From Halomonas citrativorans (GTDB lineage: Bacteria; Pseudomonadota; Gammaproteobacteria; Pseudomonadales; Halomonadaceae): DNA of 64,000 bases. A program made the translations under genes and the position numbers. Shown here one piece after another: positions 36,972 to 46,348 of this stretch. The stretch spans positions 124,001 to 188,000 of the forward strand of contig NZ_FUKM01000028.1 of assembly GCF_900163645.1 (NCBI RefSeq). Reading direction: 5' to 3'. The notes beneath the pieces were generated by a model, which was not told where the DNA came from, did no database searches, and worked only from the letters and a program-made list of their open reading frames with translations. Numbering within the stretch: the stretch's first letter is position 1; the number at the start of each line of letters is the position of its first letter.

Positions 36972-38927
36972 TTACAAACTTGCCAACATTCCAGTGGGAT
37001 AAGTAAGCGTCAGCAGATTTGCCATCCCCATTAAGAAGAGCGTCACTCCAGCCGCTAAACCCACGGCAGCTACGGGCTTCATACGTGCCACCACCAGTAA
37101 GAAGCCAAGGCAAAATATGGCGGCGGCAAACAGGAAGCCGAGCATCATCACGCCTCCAATCAACGCGAAGAAACCGGCGACCCAAGGCAACTGCTGACTT
37201 AATGTCTGAGTTTGCCACTTCATCGGTTTGATGACCGTTCTGACAATTTCCAGCACGCAGGCTGCCACGATAATGGCAATCGCCAACCGGGGCATGATGC
37301 CACCCAGCATGGAAAGATCCGCAAACGCCCACCACATATACGCGGCACCGGCTAACAGGCTGCCCAGCAATGCCACATCAATCACGCCCAGCGATAGCGG
37401 AGCCACCTCTTCTTGAAGCGGATGAGCAGCAGACTCCTCGCTTTGGCGGCGCTTTTGCAGGTGGTTACGTAAAGAGCGACGTAGCGGCGGAAGTAGCAGT
37501 GAGGCCGCAATCAGTGCGCCAATGACCAGTACGCCAGGCCGCATGAAGGCCTCAGCCCCCTGAAACTGGGCGGCTTGATAGAAGTATGCTTCAGCACCGG
37601 GCGCGAGCACAAAGCCAATCAAGAAGGCCGGGCGAGACCAGTTCGCCTGCTTGAACAGCACACCAATCGCACCAATAATGCCGAGTGCAAAGAGATCCCC
37701 CAGCGAACGCGTTGCTTGATAGGCCGCAAAGAGAATCAAGATGGTAATCAGCGGCGCTAAAATCACGAACGGCACTCGCGTTAAACTCGCCACCGGACGC
37801 GCTAAGCCTAAACAGAGCGCAGCGCCTAAGATATTCGCTAAAGCTAACGACCAAATAATGGTGTACGTCAGATCAAGATTGGTCTCCAGCATACTAACCC
37901 CGGGCTGAAGGCCCAGCAGTAGCAAACCACCTAAGAACACCGCCGCCGTGCCAGACCCAGGAATACCAAACAGCAGCGTGGGCACCATTGCCCCGCAGGC
38001 ACAGGCGTTGTTAGCAGATTCGGGCGCAATCACACCACGAATATCGCCTTTACCGAACTGTGATTTATCCTTGGCACTCTGCACCGCATGGCCATAGGTG
38101 AGCCAATCCACCACTGAACCCGCCAGACCAGGAATCGTGCCCATCAAGCTGCCAATGCCCGCGCAGCGAGCCACCAACCCAGGCCGTTTGGCTACATCCT
38201 TGACGCCCTCCTTCCAGCCTTTGCCCAATTGGCAGGGCTGCTCGGCAATTGCGCCGCGCTTCACTAATAAATCAATGATTTCAGGCAGTGCGAAAATACC
38301 TAACCCCACCACCACTAACGGCAATCCATCGTAGAGGTAGTCAATTTCAAACGGCAGCCGGAACTCCCCAGTGGCGGGAGCCATGCCAATGGTGCCCACC
38401 AGTAAGCCAGCGCCGCAGGCAGCAATGCCTTTAAAAACATCTTTACCAGACAGAACCGCCACCATGGAAAGCCCCAGCAGCGTCAACATAAATAGCTCTG
38501 AGGAAGAGAACGACAGCACAACAGGCCGGGCAATGAGGATAAAAGCCGTCAGCACCAGCGCACCGATAAGCCCACCGATCATTGACGACAGAAACGCGCT
38601 AGAGAGCGCTCGTGCCGCCTGCCCTTTCTTAGCCAATGCAAAGCCATCCACCACGGTGGCCTGGGAAGCACTAGAGCCTGGGATTCCAAGCAGTACAGAG
38701 GCAAACGTATCGCCAGTGGGAATCACCGCCACTAACCCCATCAGCATACCCAGGGCGACGGAAGGCTCCATACCATAGAGGAAAGGCAGCAGAAGCGACA
38801 TACCGGCAATGCCGCCAAGTCCAGGGATGATGCCCACAATCAGCCCAATCAGGACACCAATCACCATGTACAGCATATGGGGAACAGTAAACAGCTGCCC
38901 CAAACTGGAGAATAAGACATCTATCAT
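36972..38927 (-). CDS. tripartite tricarboxylate transporter, fused TctA-TctB membrane subunits
   Basis: 651 residues from the ATG at 38927 (MIDVLFSSLGQLFTVPHMLY); a GTG 15 codons earlier is a less likely start. Residues 1-500 are a TctA permease with about ten to twelve segments and the motifs GIIPGLGGIAGMSLLLPF, TGDTFASVLLGIPGSSASQATVVDG and GIPGSGTAAVF. Residues from about 505 on form a TctB-like four-segment domain. Fusion of the two subunits is seen in some TTT systems. With TctC it imports a carboxylate by sodium or proton symport. Confidence 0.93.
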   Translation of the reverse strand: MIDVLFSSLGQLFTVPHMLYMVIGVLIGLIVGIIPGLGGIAGMSLLLPFLYGMEPSVALGMLMGLVAVIPTGDTFASVLLGIPGSSASQATVVDGFALAKKGQAARALSSAFLSSMIGGLIGALVLTAFILIARPVVLSFSSSELFMLTLLGLSMVAVLSGKDVFKGIAACGAGLLVGTIGMAPATGEFRLPFEIDYLYDGLPLVVVGLGIFALPEIIDLLVKRGAIAEQPCQLGKGWKEGVKDVAKRPGLVARCAGIGSLMGTIPGLAGSVVDWLTYGHAVQSAKDKSQFGKGDIRGVIAPESANNACACGAMVPTLLFGIPGSGTAAVFLGGLLLLGLQPGVSMLETNLDLTYTIIWSLALANILGAALCLGLARPVASLTRVPFVILAPLITILILFAAYQATRSLGDLFALGIIGAIGVLFKQANWSRPAFLIGFVLAPGAEAYFYQAAQFQGAEAFMRPGVLVIGALIAASLLLPPLRRSLRNHLQKRRQSEESAAHPLQEEVAPLSLGVIDVALLGSLLAGAAYMWWAFADLSMLGGIMPRLAIAIIVAACVLEIVRTVIKPMKWQTQTLSQQLPWVAGFFALIGGVMMLGFLFAAAIFCLGFLLVVARMKPVAAVGLAAGVTLFLMGMANLLTLTYPTGMLASL

Positions 38928-38965
38928 TGTATTGGCTCTTATGTTGTTTAATGTAAGGGAGCCCA

Positions 38966-39003
38966 AAAGCACTGCTTAAGCAGTGCTTAAGCAGTGCTTT
39001 TTT
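38966..39003. repeat. tandem palindromic hairpin between tctC and tctAB
   Basis: The 18-base palindrome GCACTGCTTAAGCAGTGC is followed by a second copy of TTAAGCAGTGC, giving three interchangeable half-sites. The minus-strand transcript has a strong hairpin with four U behind it; the plus strand has six T. Position between the binding-protein gene and the permease gene suggests partial termination or mRNA stabilisation. Confidence 0.8.
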
Positions 39004-39018
39004 GTGTTAACTGGCGTG

Positions 39019-40125
39019 TTAAATACGGGCACCGTGCTGCTCTAGCAGCCACTCGACCAACCACTGTCGCGTGGCATCATCAAGTGACATGGCCTCCTGT
39101 AGATGCTGCTCAACGACCTCACCCACCACTGGCGTGTAGGGGCCAAGCTGTGCCATTGCTGCATCTTTAAACGCTTCTGTATCCAGAAAACGCTGTGCTG
39201 CTTCGCGATACTCCTGAATCAGCGCTTGTGGAGCATCGTTTGGCAGTAGGATCAACTTTTGCAGCGTGAACCCCGAGGCAAAGAACTTACGATACGCCTC
39301 GGCGGCGGGACCGCTAGGCGCTTCACCATGCAGGGTTTCATACACTTCATTGAAGGTTGGCAAGTCAGGAAAGGCAGGATCACGAACGATCTCGCCGCTG
39401 TCATTAAGCACGCCTAGGGAAAACAGCGGCACCGCTCGGCCGCTCTCTACCAGAGGTTCTACGCTGCTGAAATAGGCAGAGGTGGTCTGGAAATCGATAT
39501 CGGCCTCGCCACGCTCAAAGGCTAACCGCCCTTCTCCACGGCTACGCATGCCCGAAACGGCCTGCACATCGGCCCCCAGCAAATCAAGCGCAATCAATAC
39601 CGGCAGCTCTAGCCCGGTATGGCTTTGAACGGCAAACTTAACGCGCTGGTTAGTTACCGCGTTCAGCACTTCCTCTGCGCTATCGCCTAGGCCAGGTTGG
39701 GCATAGACCACGCCGCCGGTGGGCGTCGCTAAAATCGGCGTCCAATCATCGTAGCTATAGCGTACTCGGCGGTCTTGCAGCATGGCAGGGTATTGGGTAG
39801 AGGCAGACGTGCCAATCCACTGGCTACCATCCGAGTCCGCCCGCATAGCGAATAGGTTACTGCCGTTAATAGAGCCACCGCCGGGTACGTTGTCGATCAC
39901 TAGCGTCGGGTTGCCTTGAATATGGTCGCTCATCCAAGTAGTGAAAAAGCGTGCCCATACGTCGGTTCCTCCGCCCACACCAAACGGAATGGTCCAGCGA
40001 ATGGTGTCAGGCACGTTCACATCGTCAGCTTGAGCATTCACACTGATAGCACCGAGCGTGGAACAAGCAACCACAAGTAGCGCTTTCTTGAACGTCTTTA
40101 GTGGCGTGTTTTTCAGAGTGGCCAT
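39019..40125 (-). CDS. tripartite tricarboxylate transporter substrate-binding protein
   Basis: 368 residues of the TctC/Bug family. A signal peptide ends near VNAQA/DD. The mature protein begins DVNVPDTIRWTIPFGVGGGTDVWARFF, where the family has the P-G-GG(S/T)D carboxylate loop, and continues with NVPGGGSINGSNLF. It captures an organic acid in the periplasm for the fused permease. It is somewhat longer than usual (about 325). The gene precedes the permease gene in one operon with the PrpF gene ahead. Confidence 0.92.
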   Translation of the reverse strand: MATLKNTPLKTFKKALLVVACSTLGAISVNAQADDVNVPDTIRWTIPFGVGGGTDVWARFFTTWMSDHIQGNPTLVIDNVPGGGSINGSNLFAMRADSDGSQWIGTSASTQYPAMLQDRRVRYSYDDWTPILATPTGGVVYAQPGLGDSAEEVLNAVTNQRVKFAVQSHTGLELPVLIALDLLGADVQAVSGMRSRGEGRLAFERGEADIDFQTTSAYFSSVEPLVESGRAVPLFSLGVLNDSGEIVRDPAFPDLPTFNEVYETLHGEAPSGPAAEAYRKFFASGFTLQKLILLPNDAPQALIQEYREAAQRFLDTEAFKDAAMAQLGPYTPVVGEVVEQHLQEAMSLDDATRQWLVEWLLEQHGARI

Positions 40126-40177
40126 GGCGATACTCCTGTTATTGATTACTGTCGGTCAGTCATAAAGGTAGCGTTAT

Positions 40178-41305
40178 TCAATCAACGGTTTCGATAACGT
40201 GTTGCCCCACTTTCTTTGGAGGGGTCGCGTAAAAAATTTGCCCGCTCATGATTTTGCGAGCCGTTCGAATGAGCGATACGCGCGCTAGGTCAAACGCATT
40301 CTGCTGGCGATATTCGGCCGTTAGCTCAATAGAGCCAGAAGGATGCTCCAGAACAATCTGTGATAGCAGTTGCCCAGCGGAAAGCTTATGAGTGCTCATG
40401 GCCATGTGATTGGCAATCGAGCCGGGCACGTTAATCGCCGCCACCACGGCCATCGCGCCTGTAACGGCAATCGCTTTATGGCAGCGATGGGGCACAAAAT
40501 AGCGCACATTCAGCGTGTGGGATGCTGCTTCAGCCGCTGAAATAAGTACCACCTTGGGCAGCACGCTCTGGCTAACATCGCCCATTCCCATTCGTCGCCC
40601 CGCTTCACGGCGCAGTGTCTCTAAGCGGGTTAATAAGGCCGCGTTATTATCCAGCTCAACAGGCGACTCATGGCCAGTTAACCCGACCGACTCAGCGCGC
40701 AGCAGCATAATCGGGGTGGCCGCATCAATACAGCTCACCTCGACACCATCAATCTCATCGCAGGCGTTTCCGGTGGGTAGCAGCTGGCCCGTTTTACTGC
40801 CCATGATGTCTAAAAAGCTGAGCTGGATGCCCGCCGCACTGCCAGGAACGCCGCTAATGGTAACGCTACCTTCGTACTGCACCTGCTTACCCGGAGTGGG
40901 TACATGGCACTCAATCAACCGCTGGGTGTTCAGGTTATGCACCTTCACCACGGTCGTACCGTCTTGGGGTTCCACCAGCCCTGTTTCGATGGCATAGGGC
41001 CCAACGGCAGAGAGCATGTTGCCGCAGTTCGGGTTAAAGTCGACGCGCTTGTTCACTACGTCTACTTGAGCAAACAGGTAGTCAACATCGGCATCAGGGT
41101 GTGACGAGCGCTCCACAATGGCCACTTTGCTGGTGAGCGGGTCGCCGCCTCCAATACCATCGATCTGTAGCGCATGGCCGGAGCCCATCAAACTCAGCAG
41201 AATATCAGCCTGCTGGGCCTGGTCACTGGGCAGATCTTTCATGCGAATAAAGGGGCCTCTAGAGGTGCCGCCCCGCATAATGACACAAGGAATGCTGTTC
41301 ATATC
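40178..41305 (-). CDS. PrpF/GalD-type isomerase (DUF453)
   Basis: 375 residues from the ATG at 41305, five bases behind GGAG (MNSIPCVIMRGGTSRGPF); the longer frame is not family-like. PrpF proteins have a diaminopimelate-epimerase fold and shift double bonds in unsaturated tricarboxylates: 2-methyl-cis-aconitate (PrpF), oxalomesaconate (GalD) or aconitate. Both conserved catalytic-site blocks MRGGTSRG with Lys near IRMKDLP and the cysteine block NPNCGNMLSAVG are present. Being first in an operon with a tricarboxylate importer, it probably isomerises the imported acid; which one cannot be read from sequence. Confidence 0.9.
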   Translation of the reverse strand, partial: DMNSIPCVIMRGGTSRGPFIRMKDLPSDQAQQADILLSLMGSGHALQIDGIGGGDPLTSKVAIVERSSHPDADVDYLFAQVDVVNKRVDFNPNCGNMLSAVGPYAIETGLVEPQDGTTVVKVHNLNTQRLIECHVPTPGKQVQYEGSVTISGVPGSAAGIQLSFLDIMGSKTGQLLPTGNACDEIDGVEVSCIDAATPIMLLRAESVGLTGHESPVELDNNAALLTRLETLRREAGRRMGMGDVSQSVLPKVVLISAAEAASHTLNVRYFVPHRCHKAIAVTGAMAVVAAINVPGSIANHMAMSTHKLSAGQLLSQIVLEHPSGSIELTAEYRQQNAFDLARVSLIRTARKIMSGQIFYATPPKKVGQHVIETVD

Positions 41306-41403
41306 GCTCCGCCATAGTTCGCGATGACTGTATGAACGAAGAATGTCAGCCATTGTTTAATGTCTCAAATGCAAATATAGGTTGCTATAAATCCGTTTTG
41401 TGC

Positions 41404-41426
41404 ATTAATGTGTTTTGGTTATTAAT
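41404..41426. promoter_or_regulatory. candidate LysR-binding site
   Basis: ATTAAT, 11 bases, ATTAAT in the 145-base gap between the divergent prpF-like and LysR genes. The dyad with a T-N11-A core fits the LysR consensus and its position, 25 bases before the regulator's ATG, fits autoregulation. Confidence 0.45.
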
Positions 41427-41450
41427 CACCCTCTTTAGCGCAACAATCCT

Positions 41451-42356
41451 ATGCTGCATAGACTCGAATTTCTCGACCTCCAAGCCTTCATTTTGGTCGC
41501 TGAATTAGGCACCTTTCATGAGGCGGCGCAGCGCTTGCATTTATCGCAGCCAGCGCTTACTCGGCGCATCCAAAAACTCGAAGAACTCCTTGAAGTTGAA
41601 TTACTTGAGAGAACCACGAGACGTACCCGGCTAACGCCAATTGGAGCTGACTTTCTACCCCGTGCCAGACGTATGTTAGAGGAGTATGAGTCCTCGATTT
41701 TGGGAATTCGCGAGCTCGTCACGCACCAAAAAGGCACGGTGACGATTGCCTGCTTGCCAACGGCGGCCTTCTACTTTTTGCCTAGTGTCATTCGCGTGTT
41801 TAGCGAGGCTTGGCCGGGCATTCGCATCCGAATTCTGGATGTCAGTGCTAACGAGGGACTGGAAAAAGTCATTAATGGTGAGGCGGATTTCGGCATTAAC
41901 ATGATCAGCGCGCAAAGCTCCGAGGTGCGCTTTACCCCGCTACTTCTAGACCCCTTTGTGCTGGCACTGCGCTCAGACCACCCGCTTGCCAGCAAAAAGC
42001 AGATTGAGTGGAGCGATTTAGAAGATGTGCGTCTCATTACTGTGAGCCGCGATAGTGGCAATCGCACGTTGCTGGATAACGCGCTTTCAGCGGAGGGTAT
42101 CCACCTCAACAGCTTTTATGAGGTACAGCATCTCTCTACCTCATTAGGGCTGGTGGAATCGGGGTTGGGTGTGGCTATTTTGCCGCGCATGACCATGCCC
42201 GGCCCGGATCACGACACGCTCTGTTCTCGCGATTTACCCGAGCCACGCATTCAGCGCTCGATTGGTTTGGTGCGCAGCAACTCGCACAGCTTATCCAGTA
42301 CTGCGCAGCTATTTATTGATCTTCTTTTAGAGCACTGGGGCAAAGAAGCTATCTAG
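41451..42356 (+). CDS. LysR-family regulator of the Tct/PrpF operon
   Basis: 301 residues with N-terminal helix-turn-helix ([28 protein letters not shown]) and effector domain. Divergent orientation from the prpF-tctC-tctAB operon, with a short shared promoter region, makes it the probable regulator of carboxylate uptake. The stop overlaps the convergent cobQ by four bases. Confidence 0.9.
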   Translation: MLHRLEFLDLQAFILVAELGTFHEAAQRLHLSQPALTRRIQKLEELLEVELLERTTRRTRLTPIGADFLPRARRMLEEYESSILGIRELVTHQKGTVTIACLPTAAFYFLPSVIRVFSEAWPGIRIRILDVSANEGLEKVINGEADFGINMISAQSSEVRFTPLLLDPFVLALRSDHPLASKKQIEWSDLEDVRLITVSRDSGNRTLLDNALSAEGIHLNSFYEVQHLSTSLGLVESGLGVAILPRMTMPGPDHDTLCSRDLPEPRIQRSIGLVRSNSHSLSSTAQLFIDLLLEHWGKEAI

Positions 42357-43810
42357 CGACTTTCGGAAGGTAGCAACGCTAATACCGCCTCAATATCTAC
42401 ATGGGCTTCCAGCATATCCGCCAAGCGATCAAGTTCACGCTCTCGGTGGGCTTGGTAATCGCTGTGCTCGCCGTCAGCAAGGCCCAGTTGTTTTAACAGC
42501 CCATGGCAGGCATCAGGATGGTCAAATAGTCCATGCAGATAGGTGCCGATGATTTGGCCATCATCACTGACCGAGCCTTCTGGTCGACCATTAATATCAA
42601 ATAGCGGCCTGTTCAGGGCGGAGCCTTCGCTAATGCCGTTATGAATTTCATAACCCGTGACCGTTGCCGTTTCGCCGACTAGCACACCGCTAACATTACG
42701 TAGCTGTTTGCCCAGCACCATACGTGTGGTGAGCGATAAAAGCCCCAATCCGGCTACTTTCCCTGGCTGCCCTTCTAGCCCGTCGGGGTCATCGACCCAC
42801 TCGCCCAACATCTGAAAACCACCGCAAATACCCAACACCTTACCGCCATAGCGCAGGTGACGCTGAATGGCGTTATCCCAGCCCTGGCGCTTTAGCCAAG
42901 CTAGGTCGCTGGCAGTGCTTTTACTGCCCGGTAGAATGATCACATCAGCGGGGGGTATCGGCTGCTCGGGGCCCACGAAGGTCAGCGCTACCTGGGGGTG
43001 CAAACGCAACGGGTCAAAATCAGTGTGATTACTGATACGCGGCAATGCGGGCACGATGACTTTCAAAGCCGCTGTCTGCGTATTTTTGTGAGCCAGGCCA
43101 ACGCTATCCTCAGCATCCAGTAATAATCCCTGCAGATACGGCAAGGTGCCGAACACAGGTTTACCTGTCCGCTGGGTCAACCACTCAAGCCCTGGATTCA
43201 GCAGGCCAATATCACCGCGAAAACGATTAACAATAAATCCCCTGGTACGCTCCTGCTCGCTTTTACTGAGCAACTCAAGCGTGCCTACCAACTGGGCAAA
43301 TACGCCCCCTCGATCAATATCGCCAACCAGTAACACGGGGCAATCTGCCGCTTCCGCAAACCCCATATTCGCGATATCGCCCTTGCGCAGATTAATTTCA
43401 GCAGGGCTGCCTGCCCCTTCGGCAATAATGACATCATAACGGCGCTGCAATGCATGCCAGGCGGCCATCACACTTTCCTGAGCTGTCTGCTTAAAGGCGT
43501 GATAATCCAACGCCCTCATATGGCCGTACACCTTGCCGCGCAAAACTATCTGAGCGCCACGATCCGACTCCGGCTTAAGCAGCACAGGATTCATATCACT
43601 ATGAGGCGCAACGCCAGCGGCCTGCGCTTGTAAGGCGGTAGAGCGGCCGATTTCTCCGCCATCTTCGGTTACGGCACTGTTCAATGCCATGTTTTGAGGC
43701 TTGAAAGGAGCCACACGAAAGCCTCGACGTTTAAGTACTCGGCATAGCCCGGCGACCACGGTGCTCTTACCTGCATCTGACGTGGTGCCTTGAATCATTA
43801 AGGTGGCCAT
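42353..43810 (-). CDS. cobQ: cobyric acid synthase
   Basis: Amidates four side-chain carboxylates of adenosyl-cobyrinate a,c-diamide using glutamine and ATP. 485 residues: N-terminal dethiobiotin-synthetase-like ATPase ([33 protein letters not shown]) and C-terminal type-1 glutaminase with nucleophile cysteine in [11 protein letters not shown] and histidine in [11 protein letters not shown]. No other cobalamin genes are in the window and I saw no riboswitch upstream, so the rest of the pathway must be elsewhere or the gene serves salvage. Confidence 0.96.
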   Translation of the reverse strand: MATLMIQGTTSDAGKSTVVAGLCRVLKRRGFRVAPFKPQNMALNSAVTEDGGEIGRSTALQAQAAGVAPHSDMNPVLLKPESDRGAQIVLRGKVYGHMRALDYHAFKQTAQESVMAAWHALQRRYDVIIAEGAGSPAEINLRKGDIANMGFAEAADCPVLLVGDIDRGGVFAQLVGTLELLSKSEQERTRGFIVNRFRGDIGLLNPGLEWLTQRTGKPVFGTLPYLQGLLLDAEDSVGLAHKNTQTAALKVIVPALPRISNHTDFDPLRLHPQVALTFVGPEQPIPPADVIILPGSKSTASDLAWLKRQGWDNAIQRHLRYGGKVLGICGGFQMLGEWVDDPDGLEGQPGKVAGLGLLSLTTRMVLGKQLRNVSGVLVGETATVTGYEIHNGISEGSALNRPLFDINGRPEGSVSDDGQIIGTYLHGLFDHPDACHGLLKQLGLADGEHSDYQAHRERELDRLADMLEAHVDIEAVLALLPSESR

Positions 43811-44165
43811 GCGACATGCTCCATACGTTCAGTTAGCCCAGTAAAGGCCGAACTGTAGCGAGCACTCTACAAGGATGCAACGCACATCAATGGCAAAGAA
43901 GACCATCCTTGCGGCGGCGCCCCAGCAGGCTTAGCGATTCAAACAAGCGCTTTACGACCCACAGCGCTGCCAGTACCGAACTGATTCGACCAGCACGTTC
44001 GCTCTGTTGTTTCGCGCAGAATAAGGGCGTTGTTGGGCACAACAGCAAGGCTTCCAACACTCAGGCTTGTAAAAACTGGCCTACTAGCTATAGGCTTCTG
44101 GCAGACATGGCCGCTGTTTTCGGTTACTTTGACAGCCCTCTTTTACCCAAAATTAACGGCTATAA
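43811..44165. other. 355-base gap between divergent cobQ and glsB
   Basis: Should contain both promoters. I see no cobalamin riboswitch box, no convincing small coding frame and only a short TGTTG/CAACA hairpin around 44031. A longer open frame on the plus strand here runs into glsB out of frame and has no coding character. Confidence 0.4.
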
Positions 44166-45086
44166 ATGCAAGATTTACTCAACGAGATCGCAAGGGCAAT
44201 GGCCGCCGAAACCGAGCGTGGAAAAGTGGCCGACTATATCCCTGAGCTTGCTCATGTGGACCCCCAAAGATTTGCCATTTCACTTGCTACAGTGGAAGGC
44301 GCACACTACTCAGCCGGTTGTGCCACCACTCCTTTCTCGATTCAGAGTATTTCGAAAGTGTTTACGCTGACGATTGCGTTGGGAAAAATGGGCGATGCGC
44401 TTTGGTCCAATGTAAGCCGCGAGCCATCGGGTGATCCGTTTAACTCTATCGTTCAACTTGAGCACGAAGGCGGCAAACCGCGGAATCCATTTATTAATGC
44501 CGGGGCGATAGCGGTCGTTGACGCCATCATGATGGGTCATGAACCCAAGGAAACGCTTGCCGAACTGCTAAGCTTTGTGCGCTATATTGCGGACGACGAC
44601 AGCATCTGCTTTGACCATACTGTCGCTGCTTCTGAAATGGCGCACCGCGACCGCAACGCCTCGCTTGCCCACTTTATGAAAGCATTTGGCCGCCTGCGCC
44701 ACGATGTCGATAAAGTCCTGGGCACCTATTTTCACCAGTGCGCCATTGCCATGAACTGCCAGCAGCTTGCTCATTCAGGACTATTTTTGGCGTCTGATGG
44801 CGTTAACCAGCCCAGCAACATTCGCGTCGTCTCCCCTCAACGGGCTCGGCGTATTAACTCGTTGATGATGATGTGCGGGCATTATGACGCCTCGGGTGAA
44901 TTTGCTTTTCGGGTGGGGCTACCGGGTAAAAGTGGCGTCGGTGGTGGCATCCTGGCAATCGCCCCAGGCCAAGGCGCCATTGCTGTCTGGTCACCAGGCC
45001 TGGATGAATATGGCAATAGCCTGCTGGGCACGAAAGCACTTGAAATGTTTGTTCAACGCACCGGCTGGTCAGTATTTGGGCATTGA
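44166..45086 (+). CDS. glsB: glutaminase (serine-dependent beta-lactamase fold)
   Basis: Hydrolyses glutamine to glutamate and ammonia. 306 residues, the usual length. The catalytic SxxK motif is SISK (Ser61, Lys64) in [12 protein letters not shown]; the second-site tyrosine/asparagine blocks [14 protein letters not shown] and [11 protein letters not shown] and the C-terminal GKSGVGGGI are conserved. Glutamate is a major osmolyte in halophiles, a possible reason for the gene (inference). It stands alone. Confidence 0.96.
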   Translation: MQDLLNEIARAMAAETERGKVADYIPELAHVDPQRFAISLATVEGAHYSAGCATTPFSIQSISKVFTLTIALGKMGDALWSNVSREPSGDPFNSIVQLEHEGGKPRNPFINAGAIAVVDAIMMGHEPKETLAELLSFVRYIADDDSICFDHTVAASEMAHRDRNASLAHFMKAFGRLRHDVDKVLGTYFHQCAIAMNCQQLAHSGLFLASDGVNQPSNIRVVSPQRARRINSLMMMCGHYDASGEFAFRVGLPGKSGVGGGILAIAPGQGAIAVWSPGLDEYGNSLLGTKALEMFVQRTGWSVFGH

Positions 45087-45271
45087 TCTGATCGTTTTTA
45101 CTCCTTCAAGTTATCACTCACAATCTGGTTAGTAATAAAAAAACTACAATATTTCTACCTTGCTAACCAGACAGCATCCTGCTGATGGTAAAACTGCCAT
45201 CAAATTCTTGCCAAATTTACATCTCCTCGACATCAGTTCGTAACAGTCCCTCGCTAGTCTGACACCCAACC

Positions 45272-45289
45272 AATGAGATCGATCTCATT
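45272..45289. promoter_or_regulatory. LacI-type operator palindrome
   Basis: AATGAGATCGATCTCATT is a perfect 18-bp palindrome with the central CG step preferred by LacI/GalR repressors. It lies 22 bases before the LacI-family ATG, so the repressor very likely controls itself and the transporter operon behind it. Confidence 0.75.
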
Positions 45290-45310
45290 TCATCAATAAC
45301 AGGTGCTGGC

Positions 45311-46348
45311 ATGGCAGATTTACTCAGCGTGGCAAAACTCGCCGGCGTCTCTCGGGCAACGGCCGCACGCGCTTTTTCAACCCCTGATTTAGTACGCGAT
45401 ACAACGCGGGAAAAGGTCTTCCATGCAGCTCAACAGCTTGCATTTAGGCCTAACAAAGTGGCTCAGCAGTTGCGCTTACAAGCAACGCAAATGATTGGCG
45501 TCATGGTACCTAGTCTTGATAACCCGGTATTTGCGGAACAGCTTCAAGCCATGGAAGTAGCCGCTCGGGCCTGCGGGTATTCACTTATTGTTACGACGAG
45601 TGAATACGATGCCAGTCGTGAGAACGACATTGTCGAAGAGATGTTACGTCAGCGAGTTGATGGCTTGGTGCTAACCGTGGCTGAAGCTGATAAAAGCACC
45701 GTACTTACTCAGCTACGTCAAGAAACTACGCCTTGCCTACTTGTTTATAACCCTCCCGGCAATAGCGGTTTTCCCTCTGTCGGCGTTGATAATCACGCCG
45801 CTAGCGAAGCCGCCACCCACTACCTTATTTCGCTGGGTCACCAGCAAATTGGCATGGTCGCCGGCCCATTACTGCAATCCGACCGTGCGCGACATCGCTA
45901 TGAAGGTTATTGCCTTGCCATGCAGGCGGCTGGGCTACCCCCATATCCACTCATTGAAATGCCCCGTCACACCCAAGCAGACCTGAAAAGTCTAGCGCCG
46001 CATTTACACGGCACCGATGGACTCAGTGCGCTGATTTGTACCAATGACCTACTCGCCATCAGTTTGATAGGCGAACTTCAACGAGCCGGGCTTTCGGTAC
46101 CTAGCGATCTATCCGTTATGGGGTTTGACGGCATTGCCCTGGGAAAATATCTCTATCCCTCGCTTTGCACCGTTGAGCAACCCCGTGCGGATATTGGTCG
46201 TGCAGCCATTCACACGATGTTGAACATGATTCGGGGTGAAAGACCCGTTCTTACACCCCTGCCCTATGTATTACGAAAGGGCGAAAGTGTCGGAGCTCCG
46301 ACAACCAGAAAGACCCCACCAGGTATTTCATCGAGGAGTATCACATGA
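45311..46348 (+). CDS. LacI-family transcriptional repressor
   Basis: 345 residues: N-terminal helix-turn-helix (LLSVAKLAGVSRATAARAFS), hinge helix (NKVAQQLRLQAT) and a periplasmic-binding-protein-like effector domain (MIGVMVPSLDNPVFAEQLQAM). GAGGT-type ribosome site is weak. The stop overlaps the first transporter gene by four bases, so regulator, transporter and phosphodiesterase form one operon, opposite to the common divergent layout. The effector is probably the transported compound or its breakdown product. Confidence 0.92.
   Translation: MADLLSVAKLAGVSRATAARAFSTPDLVRDTTREKVFHAAQQLAFRPNKVAQQLRLQATQMIGVMVPSLDNPVFAEQLQAMEVAARACGYSLIVTTSEYDASRENDIVEEMLRQRVDGLVLTVAEADKSTVLTQLRQETTPCLLVYNPPGNSGFPSVGVDNHAASEAATHYLISLGHQQIGMVAGPLLQSDRARHRYEGYCLAMQAAGLPPYPLIEMPRHTQADLKSLAPHLHGTDGLSALICTNDLLAISLIGELQRAGLSVPSDLSVMGFDGIALGKYLYPSLCTVEQPRADIGRAAIHTMLNMIRGERPVLTPLPYVLRKGESVGAPTTRKTPPGISSRSIT

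Noticed and set aside
38371..38778. 135-codon open frame opposite the TctA gene
   Set aside because: Antisense to a clear TctA coding region; a third-position effect of GC-rich codons.
40515..40997. 160-codon open frame opposite the prpF-like gene
   Set aside because: Antisense to conserved coding sequence and without a family signature or ribosome site.
43811..44165. Cobalamin riboswitch upstream of cobQ
   Set aside because: I looked for the B12-box type core and a flanking hairpin set in the gap and did not find them.
43909..44370. 153-codon open frame upstream of and into glsB
   Set aside because: Overlaps glsB out of frame, no ribosome site, and composition (many Arg, Ser, Thr, Cys) typical of a non-coding frame.
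45124..45171. 9-bp inverted repeat TCTGGTTAG...CTAACCAGA with a 30-base spacer after glsB
   Set aside because: Spacer is long and AT-rich and there is no T tract or repeat of the motif; could be a weak hairpin only.
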